A stretch of 64,000 nucleotides of DNA from positions 1 to 64,000 of the forward strand of contig NZ_JAESDK010000005.1 of NCBI RefSeq assembly GCF_019249245.1, read 5' to 3'. The position numbers and the translations under genes are program-made. Position 1 is the stretch's first letter, and each line of letters starts with the position of its first letter. Shown piece by piece: positions 25,113-35,339 of the stretch. The notes beneath the pieces were generated by a model that was not told the origin of the DNA, searched no databases, and saw only the letters and a list, made by a program, of their open reading frames with translations. The DNA is from Alteromonas lipotrueiana (lineage in GTDB: Bacteria; Pseudomonadota; Gammaproteobacteria; Enterobacterales; Alteromonadaceae).

Positions 25113-27704
25113 TTAAAAGGTATAGATACCCCGTAAGTAATAAAATCCGCCGTTAATGCCTACTGGCGAGGTAACCGGATAAGCAGCACCGGCAACTTCT
25201 GTGTCATACAAAACATTGTCATCAGGATATTCGTCCAGGGCATTTTTGGCACCCAGAACAACCTGAAGCTGCTCGCTGAAATGATAAGCGACTTCCAAAT
25301 CTAAGGTAAATTCGCTACCAATGTCATCAATTGGCAAAGCGGAATCTAAGTGATCTTCATAAATGCTGCCGTAATAGTTAACCCGGCCCAGCAAGCGCCA
25401 GTCGCCATTGGTATGATTTGTTGTTAAACTCCAGCGAACCGCAGGCAGGTTATCTTCCAGCATTCTGATGCGATCAGCAGAGATGTTTTCAGAAGCCTGG
25501 TCAACTTCGGTCGAGGTCCAGTTGTACGCCAATGAATACTTCGTATCACCGCCAAACATTTCATGACTATAGTTGGCAACTAAGTCTACGCCTTCGGTGG
25601 TGGTATCAAAGTCGTTAGTAAAGAAGCTGACTTCAGTAAAGCTAGACGCATCGCTCACGCCCTGCGCCAACAGCGCTTCAATATCTTCTGCGGTTAGTTT
25701 AATACCTGAAGTAGTACTAATACGGTCAGTAAGCTCAATATTGTAATAGTCAGCAGTTAAAAATAAGCCGTTATCAAACTGGGCTACCACACCAAAGCTC
25801 ATGCTCTCTGATTCTTCAGGTGTCAGTACGGTGCCGCCTTTTTGTACAGAAATGGGATCTGTAGGAGGCAAGGTTGCCCGGTCAATCAATTCGCCGTCGG
25901 TACCAAATGCAGTGGTTACGTTACGTACGTTGCTCTGGCCGATAGTTGGTGCTTTAAAGCCGGTAGAAAAGGCACCGCGAAAGGCAATATTCTCGGTTGC
26001 CTGCCAGCGGGCCGAAATTTTTCCTTTGGTGGTGTCACCGAAGTCTGAAAAGTCTTCGTAACGTACTGCACCGGCAACCAAGAAGTCTTCTGTCAGATAC
26101 ATTTCAGCATCAAGATAAAAGGCAATGTTGTGACGTGATGACTCGCCCTGGCTTCGTGCTGACAGACCCGGGAAGCCATTTGAACCAATCCCAAAGCCTT
26201 GTGAACCTAATGGACCGATTTCGTAGGAAGCCGGGTCACCAGCAAAGCTTTCATAGGTTTCGTGACGGTACTGAAAGCCCCCTGCCACAAACAAAGGATC
26301 AGCCATACCAATATCAAACGGTTTGGTCAGACCAAAATCAAAGGTCTGTTCTGACTGAGTGTATCGTCCTGGCTTAAACGAGGTTGGCGTATTTGGACCT
26401 AATGACGGGTTGACCGTATTTGAAATGGCAAAATCTACTTCGTTCTGGCCCAGGTTAACACTGACATCATAGGTAACTTCGTTGTCTAATTCGCCTCGTG
26501 TACCAAACACCAAAGACATATCAGTAATAGTTCCGCCAAAGCGTGGAGTGAAGCCGCCCGGGAACAGTTCGTTAAAAGCAAAACAGTTAGCGCCTACTGC
26601 CGTAGAATTATCAGCAATCAGGCCGTAATCAGCATTATCAAGCACATTGCCGTCACTAATACGTACGGCAGGACACTCTATACCGGTGTTCAAGCCATCT
26701 AAATCGCCAACCAACAATAGCGGTGTACCGTCTTCATCCAGGCCTCCGGCATTCACACCGCCCCGCGTGTGGGGGTTACGATAATAGAAACCACCTTCAA
26801 CTTCACGCTCAGCGTAGTTACCAAAGATATAAGCTTCAGCATCGTTACCCAAATCAAGACCTGCATTAGCAAACAGTTTGATGTCTTCTTTAATTTCTGG
26901 GTTGCCCCAAATCTGGGCAGGATCGTTTACAAACGTATTACCAGCGGCGATTAAACCAGCAGCGTCATCGCGCTGAACACTACGTGAAGTAGGATCGGCA
27001 GTACGATATTCCGCACTTAAATTTATGAACCCGTCATCACTCATCGGCAAACCAATATTGCCGGATACCTGCATCATGTCGCCATCGCCCTCGTAATAAG
27101 AGCCATAACGCGCTTCAACCACACCACTGTCATTGTTATCTTTTAAAACAAAGTTGATAACACCGGCAATGGCATCTGAACCATACTGAGCCGCCGCGCC
27201 ATCGCGCAATACTTCAATTTGTTTAAGTGCTACCGCCGGAATAACTGAGATATCCGGTCCTTGTGCACCATCAGACAAACCACCGCCTAGAAAAGTGATA
27301 ACCGCAGAGCGATGACGACGCTTTCCGTTAACCAGTACGAGTGTATGGTCAGATGCCATACCACGTAAGTTCGCCGGACGAACCAGCGACGAGGCGTCAT
27401 TAATAGGTTGGTCGTTCACGTTGAACGAGGGTACTACCGTTTGTAACATGGACACCATGTCAGTCGAGCCCTGATTTTTGAATTCTTCATCAGAGATAAT
27501 ATCAATCGGTACCGGTGACTCGCCTACCGAACGTGGCGCAGCGCGTGTTCCGACTACCGCAATTTTTTCCATATCTTCTGGTGTATCGGCGCTACCTTCC
27601 TGCTCCTGAGCCACCGCTGTGTTAAAGGTCAGTACCGACATAGCGGCAGAAGCAGCAAGTACCGTGCGTACATTTTTGGTCAGCAACGATATAGACGTTT
27701 TCAT
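25113..27704 (-). CDS. TonB-dependent receptor, paralogue lacking the STN domain
   Basis: The 863-residue protein has a signal peptide (to about residue 32), a TonB-box-like MEKIAVVG, a plug (SVGESPVPIDIISDEEFKNQ) and a barrel ending in FYYLRGIYTF. Long stretches are identical or near identical to the STN-bearing receptor, including NVNDQPINDA, LVRPANLRGMASDHTL and the cysteine pair (GIECPA, GANCFAFNE). It is a gene duplication with loss or gain of the signalling domain; it likely shares the same ligand class and may be the sigma factor target. Confidence 0.9.
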   Translation of the reverse strand: MKTSISLLTKNVRTVLAASAAMSVLTFNTAVAQEQEGSADTPEDMEKIAVVGTRAAPRSVGESPVPIDIISDEEFKNQGSTDMVSMLQTVVPSFNVNDQPINDASSLVRPANLRGMASDHTLVLVNGKRRHRSAVITFLGGGLSDGAQGPDISVIPAVALKQIEVLRDGAAAQYGSDAIAGVINFVLKDNNDSGVVEARYGSYYEGDGDMMQVSGNIGLPMSDDGFINLSAEYRTADPTSRSVQRDDAAGLIAAGNTFVNDPAQIWGNPEIKEDIKLFANAGLDLGNDAEAYIFGNYAEREVEGGFYYRNPHTRGGVNAGGLDEDGTPLLLVGDLDGLNTGIECPAVRISDGNVLDNADYGLIADNSTAVGANCFAFNELFPGGFTPRFGGTITDMSLVFGTRGELDNEVTYDVSVNLGQNEVDFAISNTVNPSLGPNTPTSFKPGRYTQSEQTFDFGLTKPFDIGMADPLFVAGGFQYRHETYESFAGDPASYEIGPLGSQGFGIGSNGFPGLSARSQGESSRHNIAFYLDAEMYLTEDFLVAGAVRYEDFSDFGDTTKGKISARWQATENIAFRGAFSTGFKAPTIGQSNVRNVTTAFGTDGELIDRATLPPTDPISVQKGGTVLTPEESESMSFGVVAQFDNGLFLTADYYNIELTDRISTTSGIKLTAEDIEALLAQGVSDASSFTEVSFFTNDFDTTTEGVDLVANYSHEMFGGDTKYSLAYNWTSTEVDQASENISADRIRMLEDNLPAVRWSLTTNHTNGDWRLLGRVNYYGSIYEDHLDSALPIDDIGSEFTLDLEVAYHFSEQLQVVLGAKNALDEYPDDNVLYDTEVAGAAYPVTSPVGINGGFYYLRGIYTF

Positions 27705-28004
27705 ATGAGTTCCCCAGTTTATTTTTATGCTTGTTACACGATGTTCCGGCTCTTTATTCTTGGTTTTGCCGGTGTGACAAGGTTCTTATTTACTTGTTGA
27801 TTATGCTGATGAGTCACTCACCAACGTCTTCGTTATAAACATTAAGGGGCAGTAAAACAAACCATTTGAGATGAAAAAATTATTTATTTTTGCCGCGTAG
27901 AGGATTCTGTTTTGTCACTTGTCTATAAGAGTATTAGCGGGATTTAAACACAGATAAATATAGCTTTTAACATAGCCTTTTGGGAGTCGATTTTTTCTTT
28001 CGGA
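27705..28004. other. upstream region of the second TonB receptor
   Basis: About 300 bases with no gene, AT-rich, presumably the receptor promoter and leader. No Fur-like box and no clear palindrome were found. Confidence 0.4.
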
Positions 28005-28006
28005 CA

Positions 28007-28030
28007 CAAAAAAACCTGGTCGATGCCAGG
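28007..28030 (-). terminator. intrinsic terminator after grxD
   Basis: On the minus strand CCTGG-CATCGA-CCAGG (28030 to 28015) is followed by eight T residues. It lies 23 bases past the grxD stop. Confidence 0.8.
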
Positions 28031-28052
28031 CTTCTTTATTTACTACAAAAGC

Positions 28053-28400
28053 TTATTCGCTTTTATTCTTTTCGGCTGCTTCTTTTACTAATGGCTGCAG
28101 TTCGTTTTGCTGGAACATTTCAATAATAATGTCGCAGCCACCCACTAATTCGCCATCTACCCACAACTGAGGAAAGGTAGGCCAGTTAGCGTATTTCGGT
28201 AGCTCGGCGCGAATGTCCGGATTTTGTAGAATATCGACATAGGCAAACTGTTCTCCACAAGACATAAGAGCCTGTGAAGCTTGCGATGAAAATCCACAAC
28301 TTGGCAATTTTGGAGAGCCTTTCATATAAAGCAGGATGGGATTTTCTGCAATTTGCTCTTTAATTTTTTCGACGGTCGCTTCAGGGGTAGTGTTTTCCAT
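28053..28400 (-). CDS. grxD: monothiol glutaredoxin GrxD
   Basis: The 115-residue protein has the CGFS active site (residues 35-38) and the later WPTFPQLWVDGELVGGCDI glutathione-binding stretch. Such glutaredoxins bind and deliver [2Fe-2S] clusters and take part in iron homeostasis. Length and motifs match the E. coli protein. It is divergent from sodB, another iron-linked gene. Confidence 0.95.
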   Translation of the reverse strand: MENTTPEATVEKIKEQIAENPILLYMKGSPKLPSCGFSSQASQALMSCGEQFAYVDILQNPDIRAELPKYANWPTFPQLWVDGELVGGCDIIIEMFQQNELQPLVKEAAEKNKSE

Positions 28401-28795
28401 TAAGTCCTCACTTATACAGACAACTGAGTAATAGCGGGTATATGCGGTCAGCTGGTGTGATTTTCAAGTCTTTGTATACTAACACAGGTCTAACGTTTAC
28501 GGCCAAATTCGCGTCGCTCACCTCAAAATACGTTCTACATAGAATAAAATCTTAACGCAGGTGATCTTAACCGACTAGCCAGCGCTATGAAAGTTGCAGA
28601 GTTGTCCGGTTTAGATAAACCGACATTTAATAAATTTATCTTTTTTACGAGGTAAATTTTTAAATTTGTCATTGGGTTATAAAAAATCGCCCATATAACT
28701 TTGTTATGTTGAGACCGTTGTTGATGTCGCGCTTTGACACCACGAAGATGAGCGGTAGGCACAACTTTATATTATCACCGACATGGAGACTCGTA
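28401..28795. other. divergent promoter region between grxD and sodB
   Basis: About 395 bases without a gene. No Fur box or other strong operator was found. A GGAGA site lies directly before the sodB start. Confidence 0.4.
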
Positions 28796-29380
28796 ATGGC
28801 TTTTGAATTACCAGAACTACCTTATGAAAAAAATGCTTTAGAACCGCATATCTCAGCTGAAACGCTGGAGTATCACTATGGTAAACACCATGCGACCTAC
28901 GTATCTAAACTGAACGGTTTAGTTGAAGGTACTGAAAAAGAAAGCCAGAGCCTTGAAGAAATTATCAAGTCTGCTGATGGTGGCCTTTTTAACAATGCTG
29001 CGCAGGTATGGAACCATACCTTTTACTGGAATTGCTTAAGCCCAAATGGTGGCGGCGAGCCGACAGGCGAGCTGGCCGATGCGATTAAATCTAAATGGGG
29101 CTCGTTTGACGACTTTAAAGCTGCATTCAATGATAAAGCCACTGGCAATTTTGGTTCAGGCTGGACATGGTTAGTGAAAAAATCAGACGGTACACTTGAT
29201 ATCGTTAACACTGATGATGCAGACACCCCAATAGCTGGCAACGAATACACACCTGTTGTTACCTGTGATGTATGGGAACATGCGTATTACATCGATTACC
29301 GTAATGCACGTCCAAAGTATCTTGAAAATTTCTGGGCTGTTCTTAACTGGGAATTTGCTGCAGAGAATTTTGCAAAATAA
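28796..29380 (+). CDS. sodB: iron superoxide dismutase
   Basis: The 194-residue protein has the Fe/Mn-SOD pattern: HISAETLEYHYGKHHATYV, WNHTFYW and the metal signature DVWEHAYYIDY. It converts superoxide to peroxide and oxygen in the cytoplasm. Start at 28796 (GGAGA upstream) gives the normal SodB length; the longer frame adds 30 residues with no support. Fe rather than Mn type is inferred from overall likeness to SodB. Confidence 0.95.
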   Translation: MAFELPELPYEKNALEPHISAETLEYHYGKHHATYVSKLNGLVEGTEKESQSLEEIIKSADGGLFNNAAQVWNHTFYWNCLSPNGGGEPTGELADAIKSKWGSFDDFKAAFNDKATGNFGSGWTWLVKKSDGTLDIVNTDDADTPIAGNEYTPVVTCDVWEHAYYIDYRNARPKYLENFWAVLNWEFAAENFAK

Positions 29381-29404
29381 TTTGCGCTTTAATTAATATT
29401 GAAA

Positions 29405-29428
29405 GCCCGCCTCGATGCGGGCTTTTTT
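29405..29428 (+). terminator. intrinsic terminator after sodB
   Basis: GCCCGC-CTCGAT-GCGGGC is a perfect 6-bp stem followed by six T residues, 25 bases past the sodB stop. Confidence 0.9.
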
Positions 29429-29614
29429 GTGCCTGTCGTTGCCGCTATTTCGTAATAGGTTTTACCCTTTCGCTATACAAATGCCAAAAGTTCATTTAAT
29501 CATAGATTTTTTAATACTTTCGCTATATCAAAATATGTTCAAAAAAAGTACAGGTTTTCTAAATACAGACTAAGCTGAAAGTACGGGAGACCGTTTTTTG
29601 ACTTAGAGGTACGT

Positions 29615-31537
29615 ATGGGTATTTTTGAACATTACCAGCATCGGTATGAAGAACGACAACAAGAAGAATTTACCATTCAAGAGTTTCTGGAAATTTGTAA
29701 GACCGATCCCATGGCTTATGCAAACTCTGCCGAACGCTTACTACAGGCAATTGGCGAACCAGAAATGATTGATACTTCTGCTAACCCTGCTTTAAGCCGC
29801 ATCTTTTCCAATCGGGTTATCGCCCGCTACCCTGCTTTTGGCGAATTCTATGGAATGGAAGAGGCCATTGAGCAAATTGTTGCTTATCTTCGACACGCCG
29901 CCCAGGGGCTTGAAGAAAAGAAACAAATTTTATATCTACTGGGTCCTGTCGGCGGGGGCAAGTCTTCCCTGGCCGAGCGTTTGAAAGAGCTGATGCAAAA
30001 GATTCCGATCTACATGCTAAAAGGCTCGCCAACTAATGACCATCCGTTTTGTCTGTTTGATGTCAATGAAGATGGCAGTATTCTTGAAAAAGAATATGGG
30101 GTACCAAAACGCTACCTCAAAACAATTATGTCGCCGTGGGCGCGCAAGAGATTACACGAATTTGGCGGCGACATTACCCGGTTCAAAGTTATTCGGGTAT
30201 TTCCTTCTGTCCTGGATCAAATCGCCATTGCTAAAACCGAGCCGGGTGATGAAAACAATCAGGATATTTCAGCTTTAGTAGGAAAAGTCGATATTCGACG
30301 ATTAGAGCAATACGCTCAAAATGACCCCGATGCATACAGTTATTCAGGGTCTTTGTGCAAGGCCAACCAGGGCTTGATGGAATTTGTCGAGATGTTCAAG
30401 GCCCCGATAAAGGTTTTGCACCCGTTGCTTACCGCTACTCAGGAAGGTAATTATAATCCCACTGAGGGCTTCTCGGCTTTGCCTTTTGATGGGTTAATTC
30501 TGGCGCATTCGAATGAGTCAGAATGGCAGACGTTTCGCAACAATAAAAACAACGAAGCATTTTTAGACCGTGTTTACATTGTTAAAGTACCTTATTGCCT
30601 GCGCTTGTCTGAAGAGCTCAAAATATACCGCAAGCTTCTTGATAGCAGCGAGCTTTGTGGCGCGCCCTGTGCACCAGATACTCTTGAGTGTCTGGCTCAG
30701 TTTACGGTGTTATCGCGATTAAAAGAACCTGAGAACTCCAGCGTATATTCGAAAATGCGTGTCTACGATGGTGAAAGCCTTAAAGATACCGATCCTAAAG
30801 CCAAGTCTTATCAGGAGTACCGGGATTATGCCGGCGTGGATGAAGGCATGGAGGGCTTGTCGACCCGGTTTGCTTTTAAAATATTGTCCCGCGTATTTAA
30901 CTTTGATCATCAGGAAGTTGCGGCTAATCCAGTACATTTATTCTATGTTTTAGAGCGGCAAATTGAGCGCGAGCAGTTTGCTCAGGATACCGCCGAGCGG
31001 TACAAGGAGTTTTTAAAAGGCTATCTGGTGCCTCGTTATGTTGAGTTTATTGGCAAAGAGATTCAAACCGCTTATTTAGAGTCCTACTCAGAATACGGTC
31101 AGAATTTGTTTGACCGGTATGTTACCTATGCCGATTTCTGGATTCAGGACCAGGAATACCGCGATCCTGAAACCGGACAACTTTTTGACCGCGAATCACT
31201 AAATGCAGAGCTTGAAAAAACCGAAAAACCTGCCGGTATTTCAAATCCAAAAGATTTTCGCAATGAAATTGTCAATTTTGTACTCAGGGCCAGGGCCAAT
31301 AACAATGGTAAAAATGCCTCCTGGACCAGTTATGAAAAGCTACGCACCGTTATTGAGAAAAAAATGTTCTCGAATACCGAAGATTTACTACCGGTTATTT
31401 CTTTTAATACAAAAGGGTCTACTGAAGACAAGAAAAAACACGATGATTTTGTCAATCGTATGACCGAAAAAGGCTATACCCAGAAACAGGTGAGATTGCT
31501 TTGTGAATGGTATTTACGAGTGCGTAAAGCCTCGTAA
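29615..31537 (+). CDS. yeaG: PrkA-family serine protein kinase/AAA ATPase (YeaG)
   Basis: The 640-residue protein has the PrkA AAA domain with Walker A GPVGGGKSSLAE near residue 112 and the C-terminal PrkA kinase-like domain. YeaG works with YeaH in nitrogen starvation and stationary-phase stress. Length matches E. coli YeaG. It heads an operon with yeaH-type and spoVR-type genes, a conserved trio. Confidence 0.95.
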   Translation: MGIFEHYQHRYEERQQEEFTIQEFLEICKTDPMAYANSAERLLQAIGEPEMIDTSANPALSRIFSNRVIARYPAFGEFYGMEEAIEQIVAYLRHAAQGLEEKKQILYLLGPVGGGKSSLAERLKELMQKIPIYMLKGSPTNDHPFCLFDVNEDGSILEKEYGVPKRYLKTIMSPWARKRLHEFGGDITRFKVIRVFPSVLDQIAIAKTEPGDENNQDISALVGKVDIRRLEQYAQNDPDAYSYSGSLCKANQGLMEFVEMFKAPIKVLHPLLTATQEGNYNPTEGFSALPFDGLILAHSNESEWQTFRNNKNNEAFLDRVYIVKVPYCLRLSEELKIYRKLLDSSELCGAPCAPDTLECLAQFTVLSRLKEPENSSVYSKMRVYDGESLKDTDPKAKSYQEYRDYAGVDEGMEGLSTRFAFKILSRVFNFDHQEVAANPVHLFYVLERQIEREQFAQDTAERYKEFLKGYLVPRYVEFIGKEIQTAYLESYSEYGQNLFDRYVTYADFWIQDQEYRDPETGQLFDRESLNAELEKTEKPAGISNPKDFRNEIVNFVLRARANNNGKNASWTSYEKLRTVIEKKMFSNTEDLLPVISFNTKGSTEDKKKHDDFVNRMTEKGYTQKQVRLLCEWYLRVRKAS

Positions 31538-31572
31538 CTTGCTGTCCATGTGCAAACAACGAGTAGGTGTTT

Positions 31573-32859
31573 ATGGCGCATTTTATCGATCGACGACTAA
31601 ACAGTAAGGGCAAAAGTACCGTCAACCGGCAACGCTTTTTGCGGCGTTACAGACAGCAAATAAAGCGTGCGGTGTCAGACTCGGTAGGCAATCGTTCGGT
31701 AACTGATTTAGAAAGTGGTGAGCAAATCAGCATATCGGGGCGAGATATAAGCGAGCCGGTTTTTCACACAGGCAAAGGAGGTAAACGCTCTGTTGTGCAT
31801 CCGGGTAACGACCAGTTTACGGCCGGCGACCGTATCGAACGGCCTCCGCAGGGCAAAGGGGCCGGTCAGGGCGATGGCGAAGCAAGTAATTCAGGGGAAG
31901 GCGAAGACGAATTTGTTTTCGCTATTTCAAAAGACGAATATTTAGAGCTATTGTTTGAAGACCTGGCCTTACCTAATCTTAAAAAGTCCCAATTTGATAA
32001 AGTGGTCGAATACGAAACCTATCGGGCGGGTTATCAAACCGACGGTGTGCCCGGTAACCTGGATGTCATTCGGTCATTAAAAGGCTCTATCGCCCGACGT
32101 ATAGCTTTAACCGGTCGTGATCGCAGAAAACTGCGCGAACTTGAAGCAGAGCTTGCTACTTTACACGCCGATAAACACGACCACACTTTAGCCATCATAG
32201 CGCTTGAAAAAGACATCGCCGAATTGCGGGAAAAAATAGCGCGGGTACCGTTTATCGATACCTTTGACCTGCGCTTCAAAAACTATGACAAGCGCCCTAT
32301 ACCCACCAGCAAAGCCGTGATGTTTTGTTTAATGGACGTCTCAGGCTCAATGGATCAGACCACAAAGGACATGGCAAAACGCTTCTATATTTTACTGTAT
32401 CTGTTTTTAACCCGAACCTATGAAAACGTTGAAGTGGTCTATATTCGCCATCATACGCAGGCTAAAGAAGTTGACGAGCATGAATTTTTTTACTCGCAGG
32501 AAACCGGCGGAACCATAGTCTCAAGTGCGTTAAAGTTGATGGACGAGATTATTAAAGCCCGATACAGCGATGCCAACTGGAACATTTATGGTGCCCAGGC
32601 TTCAGACGGCGATAATTGGGCTGACGACTCTCCCTATTGTCGCGACTTATTACTTAAAGAGATTTTACCGCTTACGCGCTACTTTGCTTATATTGAGATA
32701 ACCGAACGTCAGCACCAAAGTCTTTGGCGAGAATATCAGGCAATCGAAGCCAGCTGCGAAAATTTTGTTTCGAAGCACATTCAAACTGTTAAAGACATCT
32801 ACCCGGTTTTTCGTGAGCTTTTTAAAAAAGACCAACATTCGAACGCGGTGGGAGTGTAG
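31573..32859 (+). CDS. yeaH: YeaH/YhbH family protein (UPF0229)
   Basis: About 428 residues, starting at the ATG at 31573 rather than the GTG six bases upstream. N-terminal [20 protein letters not shown] and the later [20 protein letters not shown] (a von Willebrand A-like metal site DVSGS) are family marks. It is the partner of the YeaG kinase. One base separates its stop from the next gene. Confidence 0.93.
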   Translation: MAHFIDRRLNSKGKSTVNRQRFLRRYRQQIKRAVSDSVGNRSVTDLESGEQISISGRDISEPVFHTGKGGKRSVVHPGNDQFTAGDRIERPPQGKGAGQGDGEASNSGEGEDEFVFAISKDEYLELLFEDLALPNLKKSQFDKVVEYETYRAGYQTDGVPGNLDVIRSLKGSIARRIALTGRDRRKLRELEAELATLHADKHDHTLAIIALEKDIAELREKIARVPFIDTFDLRFKNYDKRPIPTSKAVMFCLMDVSGSMDQTTKDMAKRFYILLYLFLTRTYENVEVVYIRHHTQAKEVDEHEFFYSQETGGTIVSSALKLMDEIIKARYSDANWNIYGAQASDGDNWADDSPYCRDLLLKEILPLTRYFAYIEITERQHQSLWREYQAIEASCENFVSKHIQTVKDIYPVFRELFKKDQHSNAVGV

Positions 32860-32860
32860 T

Positions 32861-34381
32861 ATGCCAAAAACGAATCAGACCCATGAACCGTTAAGTGATG
32901 GCCCAGACTGGAATTTCAGCCTTTTAGAACAATATGAATTCCATATTGACCGCATTGCAAAAAATTTTCGTCTGGAAACCTATCCGAATCAAATCGAAGT
33001 TATCACCGGCGAGCAGATGATGGACGCGTATGCCAGTATCGGTATGCCTATCAATTACAGTCACTGGTCGTTTGGTAAAAAATTTATTCAAACAGAACAA
33101 CAGTATCGGCGTGGTCAGATGGGGCTGGCTTATGAAATTGTCATTAATTCCGATCCGTGTATTGCCTACCTGATGGAAGAAAACACCATTACTTTGCAAG
33201 CGTTGGTTATGGCTCACGCCTGTTATGGACATAATTCGTTTTTCAAAGGGAATTATCTGTTTGAAACCTGGACTGACGCTGGATCAATTATTGATTATCT
33301 GGTTTTTGCAAAAAACTACATTACGAAATGCGAGGAAAAGTATGGCACCACTGAGGTCGAAGATACTCTTGATTCGTGTCATGCATTAATGAATTACGGC
33401 GTAGACCGTTACAAACGTCCACAAAAAATATCGATTGTTGAAGAGATGAGCCGCCAACATCAACGTGAAGCGTATTTGCAGTCTCAGGTAAACGAGTTGT
33501 GGCGTACATTGCCCGACATTAAAACGGATGATCGCCCACAGCCGGTACATTTTCCAAAGGAACCACAAGAAAACTTATTGTACTTTATTGAGAAAAACGC
33601 TCCTTTACTTGAGTCATGGCAGCGTGAGTTGGTGCGTATTGTACGTAAAATTTCTCAATACTTTTATCCGCAAAAACAAACCCAGGTAATGAACGAAGGC
33701 TGGGCCTGCTTTTGGCATTATCATATTTTAACGCAGCTGTATGACGAAGGACTGGTAACCGACAGGTTTATGCTCGAGTTTTTACATAATCACACCAGCG
33801 TGGTGATGCAGCCCGAGTACAATAGTCCTTATTATTCGGGGATTAATCCTTATGCATTAGGGTTTAATATGTTTATGGATATTAAGCGTGTTTGCCAGCA
33901 CCCGACCGAAGAAGATTATCGATACTTACCTGATATTGCTGGTAAAGAATGGTTGGATACGGTTCATTTTGCGATGCGCAACTTTAAAGATGAAAGCTTT
34001 ATTAGTCAGTTTTTGTCACCCAAGCTTATCCGTGACTTTCGTTTATTTGCTATAGAGGATGATGCCAGCAGACCCTATGTCAGCATAAGTGCTATTCATG
34101 ATGAACACGGATACCAGGCTATTCGCGAGAAGCTTTCGGCCCAATACAACCTGAGTAATGTCGAACCCAACATTCAGGTTTATAACGTGAATGTTCGCGG
34201 CGATCGCGCTTTGACATTACGGTATATTCCCCAAAAGGGGATCCCCCTTGATGAGTCGCGCGACAAAGTGATGCAACATTTGCATCGCTTGTGGAAATTT
34301 GATGTGAGTCTGGAACAGCAACACGAAGATGGCGCAATTGAAGTTATTGCTGCCTGCCGGCGCTCCAACAACGCTGCTTAA
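32861..34381 (+). CDS. ycgB: SpoVR family protein (YcgB)
   Basis: The 506-residue protein begins LSDGPDWNFSLLEQYEFHID and contains the family block MNEGWACFWHYHILTQLYDE, as in E. coli YcgB. SpoVR acts in spore cortex formation in Bacillus; in proteobacteria it belongs to the YeaG-YeaH starvation module, with molecular role unknown. The start is one base after the yeaH stop, so the three are co-transcribed. Its end overlaps the convergent propeller gene by four bases. Confidence 0.93.
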   Translation: MPKTNQTHEPLSDGPDWNFSLLEQYEFHIDRIAKNFRLETYPNQIEVITGEQMMDAYASIGMPINYSHWSFGKKFIQTEQQYRRGQMGLAYEIVINSDPCIAYLMEENTITLQALVMAHACYGHNSFFKGNYLFETWTDAGSIIDYLVFAKNYITKCEEKYGTTEVEDTLDSCHALMNYGVDRYKRPQKISIVEEMSRQHQREAYLQSQVNELWRTLPDIKTDDRPQPVHFPKEPQENLLYFIEKNAPLLESWQRELVRIVRKISQYFYPQKQTQVMNEGWACFWHYHILTQLYDEGLVTDRFMLEFLHNHTSVVMQPEYNSPYYSGINPYALGFNMFMDIKRVCQHPTEEDYRYLPDIAGKEWLDTVHFAMRNFKDESFISQFLSPKLIRDFRLFAIEDDASRPYVSISAIHDEHGYQAIREKLSAQYNLSNVEPNIQVYNVNVRGDRALTLRYIPQKGIPLDESRDKVMQHLHRLWKFDVSLEQQHEDGAIEVIAACRRSNNAA

Positions 34382-35313
34382 CCGGCTTCGTTGCAGACTA
34401 CCGCCAGCTGGCGCGCATCGCTACTGATATGAAGTCGACTGCCACCGTAAGGACAATATGTATTTAAATTGAGCCAAGGTTGCCATGCGCCCCGATCGGT
34501 CACATTAGCAGAGTTTGTCGTTGGCGAAACATCGGCTACCGGTTCGGTAAAGTCCCACGAATATATTTGCGAATTTACCAGTGTTAATGCCCGGGCTTCG
34601 GGAGCCCATGCCATGTAATAAGCGCCTTTAGGCAAGGTCACCAACAAACTGGTTTTTTCGGCCTCGGGATCATAGCTCATTAATGTCCAGGGTTGCTCTT
34701 CGGGTGCCGGGTTTTTGGTATAACTAAATAAGCGTGTGTTAGGAATTGCCCATAAACTGGGACCGATATTCTTATCGACAACCGAGGGAGACAAACCTGG
34801 CGATAAGCGTTGCAGAGTGTGGGTTTGTCCAAGCACAAACACTAAGGCCTCTTCGGCATCTACCCATACATGATAGCCAATCGGTTCAAGTTCGCTAAAC
34901 CGATAGTTTTCTTTTTGGGTGTAAATCCATAACCATTGTTTGTTTTGCTTATCCACCCGAATTGCTGAGAATCCGGCTTGCTCAGGTAAGGGCGTAGGAG
35001 AGTATTCTGCTACAGCGGTATGAGTAAGATTACGATGAAAGCCCCGGCTGATATCAAATTTCATGATATCAGTTTGATAAGCATCACCTTTAGCGTAGCT
35101 TTGCGTGTAATAAAGTGCTTGTTGCTCAGAGAAAAAATAGGGCTGATTTGTATAGCTATCGGTGTCTGTCAGTTTTCTTGCGTGTTCAATGACGGGTTTT
35201 TGGTCGTCATATGTCAAATCGAACAACCATAAATTTGATACCGTGGTCTGGGCCAGAGCTGACCCGGCGATACCCCACCACAAGCTTGCTATTATTGCGA
35301 CACCTCGTTTCAT
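34378..35313 (-). CDS. secreted beta-propeller-like protein of unknown function
   Basis: The 311-residue protein has a signal peptide (ending SALAQT) and TolB-like strand repeats (KQWLWIYTQ, HVWVDAEEAL, YYMAWAPEARALTL). There are no catalytic motifs that I recognise; the nearest general likeness is WD40/TolB propellers that monitor or bind partners. It is convergent with spoVR. Confidence 0.6.
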   Translation of the reverse strand: MKRGVAIIASLWWGIAGSALAQTTVSNLWLFDLTYDDQKPVIEHARKLTDTDSYTNQPYFFSEQQALYYTQSYAKGDAYQTDIMKFDISRGFHRNLTHTAVAEYSPTPLPEQAGFSAIRVDKQNKQWLWIYTQKENYRFSELEPIGYHVWVDAEEALVFVLGQTHTLQRLSPGLSPSVVDKNIGPSLWAIPNTRLFSYTKNPAPEEQPWTLMSYDPEAEKTSLLVTLPKGAYYMAWAPEARALTLVNSQIYSWDFTEPVADVSPTTNSANVTDRGAWQPWLNLNTYCPYGGSRLHISSDARQLAVVCNEAG

Positions 35314-35339
35314 ATCTCATCCCTTTATAATCGTTGTTA

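Noticed and set aside
25801-26377. Plus-strand frames antisense to the second TonB receptor
   Set aside because: Shadows of the receptor coding sequence in other frames.
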